Shown piece after piece: positions 8,537-16,233 of a DNA stretch of 64,000 nucleotides. The position numbers and the translations under genes are program-made. The notes below the pieces were generated by a model. It did not search any database. It was not told where the DNA came from and saw only the letters and a program-made list of their open reading frames with translations. The number at the start of each line of letters is the position of its first letter. The stretch's first letter is position 1. The stretch lies in contig NZ_CP182422.1 in the NCBI RefSeq assembly GCF_051903075.1, positions 3,224,001-3,288,000 on the forward strand, in the 5' to 3' direction. The stretch is from Embleya sp051903075. Lineage in GTDB: Bacteria; Actinomycetota; Actinomycetes; Streptomycetales; Streptomycetaceae.

Positions 8537-9610
8537 GTGAACTTCGAGAGCGATCATCTGGTTCTGCAATACCTGGGCGAGGTCGGTGACGCGGCCCAGC
8601 GCAAACTTCGCCCCGCCGACCGGGCCCGGCTCGTGGAGCGGCTGCGCAGCCAGATCAACAGCGAGCGCGAGCGGCTGAACGCGCACAACCCCGGCGCGGT
8701 ACAGGTCATCCTCGATCGGCTCGGCACGCCGGAGGCGGTGGTCGGCCAGGAGTTGTACCGGCTCGGCGACCTGCGCGACAGCGGCGCCGACGACGGGGTC
8801 GGCGCGATGTCGATGCGGGGGTCGCGGCATGCGACGGTGGCCCGCCAGATGGGCTTTCGCGCCGACGCCACGCCGATTCCGGCCATACGGGATCCGTCTC
8901 GGCCGCCGCCGGCCGCGCCCGCACCCGCGCCTCCCCCGCCCACGCCGCCCGCGCCCCGGGTCTCGCCCGAGGGCGGTCCGCCCACACTCGCCGAGACCGC
9001 GGCCGGCGGCGGCGGTGGCGGTGGCGGTGGCGGCACGGCGACCAAGCCCGCCGCGCCCGCGGATCCGGAGGAGGAGCCGCTGTGGTGGCGCTCGCCCCCG
9101 GAGGGCGACATGCCGGAGCGGCCGACCCCCGACATGTACGGCGACGGCTCGCTGCACGCGCCGGCGTATCCGATCGGCGTGGCCTCGGACCCCTCGGCCG
9201 GCTGGGACGACACCTCGCTGACCGAACCCACCCCGGTCATGGGCGTGTTCGGCGGTCCGGGCGCGCTGCGCACCCAACTGCGCGAGGTGTTCGCGATCGC
9301 GCTGATGACGGTCGGGGCGATCGTCGCCTCGACCGTGGTGGTGGTGCTCGGCCTGCTCGTGGTCTTCACCGCGGCCGCGTGGTCGCTCAAGGAACGGCGG
9401 TTCGCCGCGTTCTACATCCCCGGCACGACGGCGCTCGCCTTCGCCATCGGGATGTGGATGCGAGCCACCGGGCACCTGGGCATCGATCTGACCCGGGACG
9501 AGGCCTGGGACCGGTTCGGCGAGTTGTTGCCGGCGATGGTCCGGGTCGCCGCGATCGCCGCGTCGCTGTATCTGCTGTGGCGGCTGAACCGGCGCCGACT
9601 CACCACGTAG
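8537..9610 (+). CDS. HAAS-like signalling membrane protein with glycine linker
   Basis: A 357-residue protein starting at GTG 8537 behind a GGGGTGAGG stretch. Residues 1-80 (LVLQYLGEVGDAAQRKLRPADRARL to LYRLGDL) match the HAAS/DUF1700 helical domain found next to PadR regulators. The centre is a low-complexity Pro/Ala linker with ten consecutive glycines. The last ~120 residues hold three hydrophobic segments (ALMTVGAIVASTVVVVLGLL, FYIPGTTALAFAIGMW, MVRVAAIAASLYLLW). It is probably a membrane-tethered signalling protein. The usual PadR partner is not adjacent, and the function is unknown. Confidence 0.7.
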   Translation: MNFESDHLVLQYLGEVGDAAQRKLRPADRARLVERLRSQINSERERLNAHNPGAVQVILDRLGTPEAVVGQELYRLGDLRDSGADDGVGAMSMRGSRHATVARQMGFRADATPIPAIRDPSRPPPAAPAPAPPPPTPPAPRVSPEGGPPTLAETAAGGGGGGGGGGTATKPAAPADPEEEPLWWRSPPEGDMPERPTPDMYGDGSLHAPAYPIGVASDPSAGWDDTSLTEPTPVMGVFGGPGALRTQLREVFAIALMTVGAIVASTVVVVLGLLVVFTAAAWSLKERRFAAFYIPGTTALAFAIGMWMRATGHLGIDLTRDEAWDRFGELLPAMVRVAAIAASLYLLWRLNRRRLTT

Positions 9611-9688
9611 ACGCGGGGACGCGGCCCGCCCCGGTGTGACGTACTCCGCCGCCGGGAGTGGGATTTCCGCTCTTTACGATTCCATTAA

Positions 9689-9707
9689 TTAGGTTAGCCT
9701 TACCTCA
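9689..9707. promoter_or_regulatory. Iron box (DtxR/IdeR/DmdR-type operator)
   Basis: The 19-mer TTAGGTTAGCCTTACCTCA matches the DtxR-family consensus TWAGGTTAGSCTWACCTWA at 18 of 19 positions. It sits in an AT-richer promoter region 82 bp before the WxL-like surface-protein gene. In streptomycetes such sites bind the Fe2+-dependent repressor DmdR1, so the downstream gene, and perhaps the whole surface cluster, should be induced under iron limitation. Confidence 0.92.
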
Positions 9708-9719
9708 TCTGCTCGGGAC

Positions 9720-9754
9720 GGCGCCCGGACCTACCGCTAATAGGTCCGGGCGCC
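9720..9754 (+). terminator. Strong hairpin in the leader of the iron-regulated gene
   Basis: A perfect 13-bp stem (GGCGCCCGGACCT at 9720-9732 with its complement at 9742-9754) and a 9-nt loop lie between the iron box and the start codon at 9789. There is no U-tract. It could be an attenuator or a stabilising 5' hairpin, or the 3' terminator of the preceding gene at 9610. Confidence 0.6.
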
Positions 9755-9788
9755 GCCCTGTGCACACTGCCAGATGGAGGAGCCAAGG

Positions 9789-11180
9789 ATGACCAACGGA
9801 ACGCGGCACAGGCCCGCGAGCCGCCTGATCCGCTGGGGGGCGATCGGCGCGACCGGCGCCCTGGCCGTGGCCGGCGTGAGCCTCGCCTCGCCCGCGCGGG
9901 CCGCCGGGACCCCGGCGGTGAGCGTGTCGCCCGGCGTCGATGTCGACCCGGACGGCGCCACGATCACCGTGAGCGGCACCGGTTTCGACAAGACCCGCAA
10001 CTCCGGCAACGGGGTCTACGTCCTGTTCGGCCCGAAGATCGACGACTACTACACCAACGCGGGCGCCTACAGCGCCCAGGCGTGGGTCGCGGGCAGCAAG
10101 ATGAGCGCCGAGGGCGCCTTCACCACCACGCTCGACGTCAAGGCGAAGTACACCGACGGCAACGGCAAGGAGGTGGACTGCCTCAAGCAGGAGTGCCGCG
10201 TCGTCACCTTCGCCGCGCACGGCGCGAGCACGACCGACCGCAGCCAGGACACCTTCACGCCGGTCGCGTTCAAGAACACCACCCCGCCGCCGGCGCCCAA
10301 GCTCACGGTGAGCCCGGCCGCGGGCGCGAACCCCGACGGCCAGAACTTCACCGTCACCGGCACCGGCTTCGACCCGGTCCGCGACGGCGGCAACGGCGTC
10401 TACGTCGCGTTCGGCCCGAAGGGCACCGACTGGAACACCAACCCCGCGCCGTACCAGGCGACCAAGTGGGTGCGCACCACCCCGGGCACCTCGCCGGGCC
10501 AGGCCAGGCTGAACGCCGACGGCAGCTTCTCGCTGACGCTCGACGGCATGAAGGCCAAGTACAGGAACAAGGACGGCGTCGAGTACGACTGCGCCGTCAC
10601 CACCTGCCACGTCGTCGCCTTCGCCGCACACGGCTCGCCGGACCGCAGCCAGGACACGTTCGTCCCGGTCGCGTTCAAGGCCCCGACCAACCCGGGCCCC
10701 GGCACCGGCTACCAGGTGATCACCACCGACGTGCAGGGCGGCCCGCTGACCCTGGGCGTCGGCGGCACCGATGTCGCGCTCCCGGGCGTCACCCTCAACG
10801 GCAAGGACGCCTTCACCGGCGGCGCGCTCAACCCGCTCACCGTCTCCGACGCGCGCGGCACCAACGCCGGATGGACGCTGACCGGACAGGCCAGTGACCT
10901 GACCTCGGCCGGCGGCCGGATCGTCGGTGACAACCTCGGCTGGACCCCCACCGCCAAGTCGGTCACCGGCACGCTCCCCACCGGCGGCACCACCGCCTCG
11001 GTGACCCCGGGCACCCGGGCCGACCCGGGCACGGGTCTCGGCCGAGCACACACGCTGTGCGCGTCGGCAACCGGCACCAGCGCCGGCTCCTTCGAATGCG
11101 GCGCCACCCTCAAGCTCGGCGTCCCCGGCACCACGGTCCCCGGCACGTACACGGGCACACTCACGCTGACGCTCATCTGA
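9789..11180 (+). CDS. Secreted surface protein: two neocarzinostatin-like domains plus WxL-like domain
   Basis: A 463-residue secreted protein. ATG 9789 is chosen over ATG 9774 because the GGAGG at 9776-9780 lies between them at ideal spacing. The signal peptide runs to about ASPARA-A (residue 39). Two repeats (about 42-162 and 170-297) share VSP..GxxxDG..xTVxGTGF, GNGVYVxFGPK, a cysteine pair (C131/C136; C268/C273), FAAHG and DRSQDTFxPVAF. The fold cues are those of the neocarzinostatin Ig-like family. Residues 306-463 resemble the WxL cell-wall-binding domain: GWTLTGQASDL (361-371), LGWTP (383-387) and a terminal YTGTLTLTLI. In Firmicutes WxL proteins work with DUF916 partners, and a DUF916-like gene follows. 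The iron box suggests a role in iron or haem acquisition (inference). Confidence 0.8.
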   Translation: MTNGTRHRPASRLIRWGAIGATGALAVAGVSLASPARAAGTPAVSVSPGVDVDPDGATITVSGTGFDKTRNSGNGVYVLFGPKIDDYYTNAGAYSAQAWVAGSKMSAEGAFTTTLDVKAKYTDGNGKEVDCLKQECRVVTFAAHGASTTDRSQDTFTPVAFKNTTPPPAPKLTVSPAAGANPDGQNFTVTGTGFDPVRDGGNGVYVAFGPKGTDWNTNPAPYQATKWVRTTPGTSPGQARLNADGSFSLTLDGMKAKYRNKDGVEYDCAVTTCHVVAFAAHGSPDRSQDTFVPVAFKAPTNPGPGTGYQVITTDVQGGPLTLGVGGTDVALPGVTLNGKDAFTGGALNPLTVSDARGTNAGWTLTGQASDLTSAGGRIVGDNLGWTPTAKSVTGTLPTGGTTASVTPGTRADPGTGLGRAHTLCASATGTSAGSFECGATLKLGVPGTTVPGTYTGTLTLTLI

Positions 11181-11184
11181 CCAC

Positions 11185-11233
11185 CCCGGGACGGGCGGGC
11201 GCGCGCCGGGCGCGTCGGCCCGCCCGTCCCGGG
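11185..11233 (+). terminator. Hairpin terminator after the WxL-like gene
   Basis: A 16-bp perfect inverted repeat (CCCGGGACGGGCGGGC at 11185-11200, complement 11218-11233) with a 17-nt loop begins four bases after the stop codon. It has no U-run, as is usual in GC-rich actinomycetes. It should largely separate the iron-box gene from the downstream DUF916-like gene unless read-through occurs. Confidence 0.75.
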
Positions 11234-11989
11234 CCGGTTTACCCTCCCGCTCCACCCGTTGCGTTCACCCCGAACGCTGCGGTTTCACAGGCCCCGTCCC
11301 CGACCCGACCGGGCCCCGCAGCCCATCACGGCCCGGACCGGCCGGTGCACCCACCCGCTCCACCCGTTACGTTCGGCCCGAAGGCTGCGGTTTCACAGGC
11401 CCCGTCCCCGACCCGACCAGGCCCCGCGGCCCATCACGGCCCGGACCGGCCGGTGCACCCACCCGCTCCACCCGTTGCGTTCACCCCGAACGCTGCGGTT
11501 TCACAGGCCCCGTCCCCGACCCGACCAGGCCCCGCGGCCCATCACGGCCCGGACCGGCCGGTGCACCCACCCGCTCCACCCGTTACGTTCGGCCCGAACG
11601 CTGCGGTTTCACAGGCCCCGTCCCCGACCCGACCAGGCCCCGCGGCCCATCACGGCCCGGACCGGCCGGTGCACCCACCCGCTCCACCCGTTGCGTTCAC
11701 CCCGAACGCTGCGGTTTCACAGGCCCCGTCCCCGACCCGACCGGGCCCGGCAGCCCATCACGGCCCGGACCGGCCGGTGCACCCACCCGCTCCACCCGTT
11801 GCGTTCGGCCCGAACGCTGCGGTTTTACAGGCCCCGTCCCCGACCCGACCGGGCCCGGCAGCCCATCGCGGCCCGGACCGGCCGGTGTACCCACCCGCTC
11901 CACCCGTTGCGTTCGGCCCGAACGCTGCGGTTTTACAGGCCCCGTGCCCGACCCGGCCGGGCCCCGCGGCCCATCGCGGCAAGGGACGT
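11234..11989. repeat. Seven tandem 108-bp repeats
   Basis: Unit starts (CCGGT) fall at 11234, 11342, 11450, 11558, 11666, 11774 and 11882, a strict 108-bp period, with the last copy fading near 11980. Two unit types alternate in copies 1-5 (GCGTTCACCCCGAAC against ACGTTCGGCCCGAA), indicating that 216-bp pairs were duplicated. Copies 6-7 share a third type with GGTTTTACAGG. Because 108 is a multiple of 3 and the unit has no stops, several frames stay open through it. Their Pro/Arg-rich translations are low-complexity and I do not regard them as genes. Confidence 0.9.
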
Positions 11990-12000
11990 GCAGACCCCGT

Positions 12001-12210
12001 GGCGCGTCAGCGCCCACGACTCGGGCCGACCCCGGGATCGACGCGCGAAGCGCGGAGAGCGGCGGAGCCGCAGAACTTGGGCTGGGTGGCCCGGAGCGAA
12101 GCGGAGGGACACCCAGCCCCGAGCGAGGGGCCGCTTTTTTCTCGGAGGAGCGAAGCGGGGGAGAGAAAAAAGTGGTCCCTCGCGAGCCGGCGCGAAGCGC
12201 CCAACAAGCA
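12001..12210 (+). repeat. Dispersed ~200-bp structured repeat, copy A
   Basis: This stretch is nearly identical to the reverse complement of 27994-28234. Shared landmarks in order are GGCGCGTCAGCGCCCACG, GAGAGCGGCGGAGCCGC, GGAGCGAAGCGGAGG, CCCAGCCCCGAGCGAGGGGC, GGAGCGAAGCGGGGG and TGGTCCCTCGCGAGCCGG. It is packed with short dyads (GCGAAGCGC, GCGGCGGAGCCGC). It lies just upstream of the DUF916-like gene and directly after the 108-bp tandem array. No transposase is present, so a MITE-like or REP-like element is possible. Confidence 0.8.
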
Positions 12211-12284
12211 GCAACGCCGCCGCCACGACTCCCCCTCCCCGCCCCGCCCACCCCGCGACCCAGGCCCCCCCTTGGAGCCCCCCA

Positions 12285-13268
12285 ATGCCCGCCCCCCTCA
12301 CCCGCCTCCTCCGCATACTCTTCACCGCCCTACTCCCCCTGGCCGCCCTCACCACCCCCGCCCAAGCCGCCGACGAGTTCACCTGGGGCGTGCAACCGGC
12401 AGGCGGCCGCGACCACTTCGTGCTCACCGCCGCCCCGGGCCAGACCCTGGTCGACGTGGTCGGCGTGTCCAACTTCGGCGCCGAGCCGCTGACCCTGCGG
12501 GTCTACGCCACCGACGCGGTGCTCGCCGTGGACGGCGGGATGACCCTGCTGACCGGCGCCGAGCAGCCACGGGACGTCGGCTCGTGGATCGGTTTCGACG
12601 CCGAGTCGTACACGATCGCGCCGGGCAAGCGCGCGGACATCCCGTTCCGGCTGACCGTCCCGGCCGGCGCCACGCCCGGCGACCACACCGGCGCCATCGT
12701 CGCCTCGATCAAGGCCGCCGCGACCGGGCCCGGCGAGCAGCGGTTCGACGTGGACCGGCGGGTCGGCGCGCGGGTGTACCTGCGGGTGGCCGGCCCCGCG
12801 CTGCCGGGGCTGGCGATCGAGGACCTGCGGGTGTCCTACGACAACCCGCTCGCGATGTTCGGCGGCGCCGAGGCGGTGGTGCGCTACCGGGTCCGCAACA
12901 CCGGCAACGTACGGACCACCGCCCGGGCGCAGACCACGATCTCCGGCCTCGGCGACTGGCGACTCGGCGGCCCGAAGCACACCACGCTGCCCGAGTTGTT
13001 GCCGGGGGCCACGCACGAGGTGGTCCAGCGCTTCGCCGGCGTCATTCCGGCCGGGCGCCTCACCGCCGACGTGAAGGTGACGGGCGAACCGGCGACCGCA
13101 GCCGCCGGGTCGACCGCCATATGGGCGCCGCCGTGGTTGCTCCTCGGCGCGATCGTGCTGCTGCTCGGCGCACTGATCGGCCGGGTCGTCCGGCGCCGCA
13201 GACGCGCCGCCGAGGGCGCGGCGACCACCGACACCCGCACCGAAGCCACCGCCGACCCGACCGGCTGA
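12285..13268 (+). CDS. DUF916/WxLIP-like secreted membrane-anchored protein
   Basis: A 327-residue protein. ATG 12285 follows GGAG at suitable spacing and opens a clear signal peptide (LLRILFTALLPLAALTTPAQA, cleaved after residue ~28). The ectodomain starts FTWGVQPAGG and contains DHFVLTAAPGQTLVDVVGVSNF and FRLTVPAGATPGDHTGAIVASI, the Ig-like pattern of the DUF916 / WxL-interacting-protein family (peptidoglycan-binding plus host-binding domains). It ends in one membrane helix (WLLLGAIVLLLGALIGRVV) and a basic tail. In low-GC Gram-positives this protein anchors WxL proteins at the wall. Its neighbours here are a WxL-like and a sortase-anchored protein, the same partner set. Confidence 0.78.
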   Translation: MPAPLTRLLRILFTALLPLAALTTPAQAADEFTWGVQPAGGRDHFVLTAAPGQTLVDVVGVSNFGAEPLTLRVYATDAVLAVDGGMTLLTGAEQPRDVGSWIGFDAESYTIAPGKRADIPFRLTVPAGATPGDHTGAIVASIKAAATGPGEQRFDVDRRVGARVYLRVAGPALPGLAIEDLRVSYDNPLAMFGGAEAVVRYRVRNTGNVRTTARAQTTISGLGDWRLGGPKHTTLPELLPGATHEVVQRFAGVIPAGRLTADVKVTGEPATAAAGSTAIWAPPWLLLGAIVLLLGALIGRVVRRRRRAAEGAATTDTRTEATADPTG

Positions 13269-13310
13269 CGACCCGCCGTCGCGTCACCCGAAATCCCTTC
13301 AGGAGCCGCC

Positions 13311-14450
13311 ATGTTCACCCCGCACACTTCTCCCGCCCGGCGCATGGCCATCGCCGCCGTCGGCCTGACCGCCGTCGGCATCCTGGCCGCACCGGCCGTC
13401 GGCGCCGCCCCGTCGGCCGCCCCCACCGCGACCGTCTCGCGCGGCGCCGAACTGGCCCCGGGCGGCGACGAGATCACCGTGACCGCTCGCGGCTTCGCTC
13501 CCGGCGCGAAGGTCACCGTCGCGCTGTACGGCGGCGACACCACCGACTCCAAGGGCAGCCGCGTACTCACCGCCGACGGCAACGGCTTCGTCGCGACCCC
13601 GCTCGTGGTCGGCACCGGATTCGCCCCGGACGCCCCGGCGTTCGAGGTCCGGGTCGGGGCCGAGGGCGGGCCCACCGCAAAGGTCGGGCTGACCTTCGCC
13701 GCGCCCGCGCCGACCGCCGCGGCACCCCGATCGTTGCGCGCGGCCACGGCGGCACAGGCCGCGCCGGCCGCGGCTCCTCGGGCGGCCGGTGGGGCGAAGC
13801 TGACCGTGACCCCGAGCACCGGCCTGGACCCGGCGGGCGCCTCGGTCACCGTCAAGGGTTCCGGCTACGCGGCCGGCAGCGGCAACGGGATCTACGTGGT
13901 GTTCGGCCCGAAGGAGGCCGACTGGACCACCAACGCGGGCAACTACGGCGCCTCGAAGTGGATCAAGGCGTACGGCGCGGACGGGATCGACCCGGACGGC
14001 ACGTTCTCGGTCACGCTCACCGACGTCAAGGCCGCGTACAAGAACGGCGCGGGCAAGGACGTCGACTGCCTCAAGACCGAGTGCTACGTGCTGACCATGG
14101 CCGCGCACGGCTCCCCCGACCGCAGCCAGGACGCCTTCGTGAAGGTCGCCTTCAAGGGCGGCTCGACCACAACCGCCGGGACGAGCGCGGGCACCACCGG
14201 CGCCGGCGCCACCGGTTCGGCGAGCACGGGCGGCACCTCGGGCGGCACGTCCGCCGGCACCTCGGGCGGAGCCGGCGGGCCCGCCGGATCCACCGGCGCT
14301 TCGGGCGGCACATCCGGCGGCGGCAACCTGGCGCTCACCGGCCCGGCCGGCCTCGCCGCCGGCACCGTCGGCGCGGCCCTGGTCGCCGCCGGCACGGTCG
14401 CGGTGGTCGCCACCCGCCGACGCCGCGCCGCCGGACCGACCGCGACCTGA
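13311..14450 (+). CDS. LAxTG sortase-anchored surface protein with neocarzinostatin-like domain
   Basis: A 379-residue secreted protein with an N-terminal signal (VGLTAVGILAAPAVGAAPSA). Residues 38-130 form a first Ig-like domain lacking cysteines. Residues 163-282 form the same domain type as in the gene at 9789: GNGIYVVFGPK, C253/C258, MAAHGSPDRSQDAF. A Thr/Gly/Ser-rich wall-spanning linker (285-338) leads to LALTG (340-344), a hydrophobic stretch and RRRR. LAxTG is the motif of class-E sortases of high-GC actinobacteria, so the protein should be covalently wall-linked. It follows the DUF916-like gene by 42 bp and is probably co-transcribed with it. Confidence 0.82.
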   Translation: MFTPHTSPARRMAIAAVGLTAVGILAAPAVGAAPSAAPTATVSRGAELAPGGDEITVTARGFAPGAKVTVALYGGDTTDSKGSRVLTADGNGFVATPLVVGTGFAPDAPAFEVRVGAEGGPTAKVGLTFAAPAPTAAAPRSLRAATAAQAAPAAAPRAAGGAKLTVTPSTGLDPAGASVTVKGSGYAAGSGNGIYVVFGPKEADWTTNAGNYGASKWIKAYGADGIDPDGTFSVTLTDVKAAYKNGAGKDVDCLKTECYVLTMAAHGSPDRSQDAFVKVAFKGGSTTTAGTSAGTTGAGATGSASTGGTSGGTSAGTSGGAGGPAGSTGASGGTSGGGNLALTGPAGLAAGTVGAALVAAGTVAVVATRRRRAAGPTAT

Positions 14451-14500
14451 GCACCGAACCCCGAGACCGAGCATCACCAAACACCCGGCCCACCGACCTA

Positions 14501-14530
14501 CGCCGGCCGAACCGCGCGGTTCGGCCGGCG
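14501..14530. terminator. Perfect 30-bp palindrome between convergent genes
   Basis: CGCCGGCCGAACCGC is followed immediately by its exact complement, with no spacer. It lies midway between the stops of the LAxTG protein gene (14450) and otsA (14557), so it is a likely bidirectional terminator. Confidence 0.75.
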
Positions 14531-14556
14531 CGTGGCGGCCCGGTCACCCGCCCCGC

Positions 14557-16038
14557 TCAGACGTCCAACGCGTCCAGTTGCTCCAGGAACCACTGCTGCG
14601 GGTTGAGCGCCACCGCCGCCGCGGCCAGCCGCTTGGTGCGCTGGAGCCGGTCGGTGGTGTCCATCGTCAGCGCCTCGTGCAGCGCCTCGGTGGTCTGCGA
14701 GACGTCGAACGGATTGACCACGATCGCGTCCTCGCCCAACTCCTCGCACGCGCCCGCCTCGCGCGAGAGCACCAGCGCGCAGCCCCCGTGCTCCTCGTCC
14801 AGGAGGGAGACCACCGGCACCTCCTTGGCGACCAGGTTCATCCCGTCCCGGATCGGGTTCACCAGCGCGACGTCGGCCAGCCGGTACGCCGCGAGCGAGC
14901 GCGGGAAGTCGTCGTTGACGTGCAGGATCAGCGGCTGCCAGTCGCCGGTGCCGAACTCGTCGTCGATCTCCTTGGCCACCCGCTGCACCGCGGCGGTGTA
15001 CTCGCGGTACTCCGGCAGGTCGTGCCGCGACGGATAGGCGAACGCCACGTGCACCACCCGGCCGAGCCATTCCGGTCGGGTGCGCAGCAGTTCGCGGTAG
15101 GCCAGCAGGCCCCGGACGATGTTCTTGGACAACTCCGTACGGTCCACCCGGACGATCACCCGACGGTCGCCGACCGCCTCGCGCAGCCCGGCGAGGCGGG
15201 TGTCCACGTCGGCCCGGGACGCGCGCTCGCGCAGGAACTCGGCGTCGGCGCCCAGCGCGTGTACGCCGATCTCGGTCACGTGGCCCGCGTGCGTGACGGT
15301 CATCGCGTCCCGGTCCACGTCGGCGCCCAGCACGTCGGCGCAGCAGTCCAGGAACGCGAGCGCCCAGCGCCGGGAATGGAATCCGGCGTGGTCCGCGCCG
15401 AGCACCCCTTCGAGCACGTAGCGGGCGATGTCGTCGGGCAGCAGCCGGAAGTAGTCCGGCGGTGCCCAGGGGGTGTGCGCGAAGTGGCCGATCCGCAGGT
15501 CGGGACGCAGTCGGCGGAGCAGCACCGGCACCAGGGTCAGGTGGTAGTCCTGTACGACCACCTTCGCGCCCTCGGCCGCCTCCTCCGCCAGGGCCTCGGC
15601 GAACGCCTGGTTGTACGCCTCGTAGGAGTCCCACTCCTTGCGGAAGCGCGCGTCGAAGACCGGCTTGGAGGGGGTGTCGTAGAGCAGGTGGTGGACGAAC
15701 CACAGGGTCGAGTTCGCTATGGCGTTGTACGCCCGTGCGAACGTGCCGGGGTCGATGTCGAGCATCCGTACGGCCAGCCCGCCGGTGTCGTGACCGGCGA
15801 GATCCAGCCGGCCCGAGGGCGCGGCGCGGGTCGCGGTGCGGTCGGGCTCGCCGAGCGCGGAGCAGACCCACACGGCGCCGGTGCCCTGCCCGGCGGTGGA
15901 CAGGCCGGACACCAGTCCGCCGCCGCCGCGCCGCACCGTGAGTGTGCCGTCGTCCTCCAGGGAGAAGGACACGGGACCGCGGTTGGAGGCGACCAGCACC
16001 CCGGCGGGAGAGGGGGTGGCGGGAGGAGGAGCACTCAT
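14557..16038 (-). CDS. otsA: Trehalose-6-phosphate synthase (GT20)
   Basis: A 493-residue glycosyltransferase that makes trehalose 6-phosphate from a nucleotide-glucose and glucose 6-phosphate in the cytosol. Diagnostic stretches are VASNRGPVSF at the start, GGLVSGL in the glucose-phosphate loop, WFVHHLLYD, VQDYHLTLVPVLLR, GHFAHTPWAPPDYFRLLP, RVDRTELSKNIVRGL and NPIRDGMNLVAKE, all in GT20 order. Length is normal for OtsA with no phosphatase domain. The phosphatase OtsB is encoded separately at 32250-33101. The next minus-strand gene upstream is gpgS, ~195 bp away, placing two compatible-solute genes side by side. Confidence 0.95.
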   Translation of the reverse strand: MSAPPPATPSPAGVLVASNRGPVSFSLEDDGTLTVRRGGGGLVSGLSTAGQGTGAVWVCSALGEPDRTATRAAPSGRLDLAGHDTGGLAVRMLDIDPGTFARAYNAIANSTLWFVHHLLYDTPSKPVFDARFRKEWDSYEAYNQAFAEALAEEAAEGAKVVVQDYHLTLVPVLLRRLRPDLRIGHFAHTPWAPPDYFRLLPDDIARYVLEGVLGADHAGFHSRRWALAFLDCCADVLGADVDRDAMTVTHAGHVTEIGVHALGADAEFLRERASRADVDTRLAGLREAVGDRRVIVRVDRTELSKNIVRGLLAYRELLRTRPEWLGRVVHVAFAYPSRHDLPEYREYTAAVQRVAKEIDDEFGTGDWQPLILHVNDDFPRSLAAYRLADVALVNPIRDGMNLVAKEVPVVSLLDEEHGGCALVLSREAGACEELGEDAIVVNPFDVSQTTEALHEALTMDTTDRLQRTKRLAAAAVALNPQQWFLEQLDALDV

Positions 16039-16233
16039 GCCCCGACCCTAGCCACGCATCCCGGTGCGCAAACCCGGGCCGGCCGTGCCCTCGGTTCGAA
16101 CGGTGTGGCGAGTATCACGCCCACCGGTCACTACCACACGTAGTCGGGCTGTGCCTCTCGGGTATCGGTGAGTCTTCGGCCACCGCGGCGGAAACCCGGG
16201 CCGAACGCCGGACAAACACCCCCGGACCAGGGG

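Noticed and set aside
11234..11989. CRISPR array
   Set aside because: The repeats are contiguous 108-bp units without spacers and with no cas genes nearby.
11259..12284. Long open frames through the 108-bp repeats, including one joining the DUF916-like gene
   Set aside because: The repeat length is a multiple of three with no stops, so frames are open by construction. Translation is low-complexity Pro/Arg, and the signal peptide at ATG 12285 with its own RBS marks the real start.
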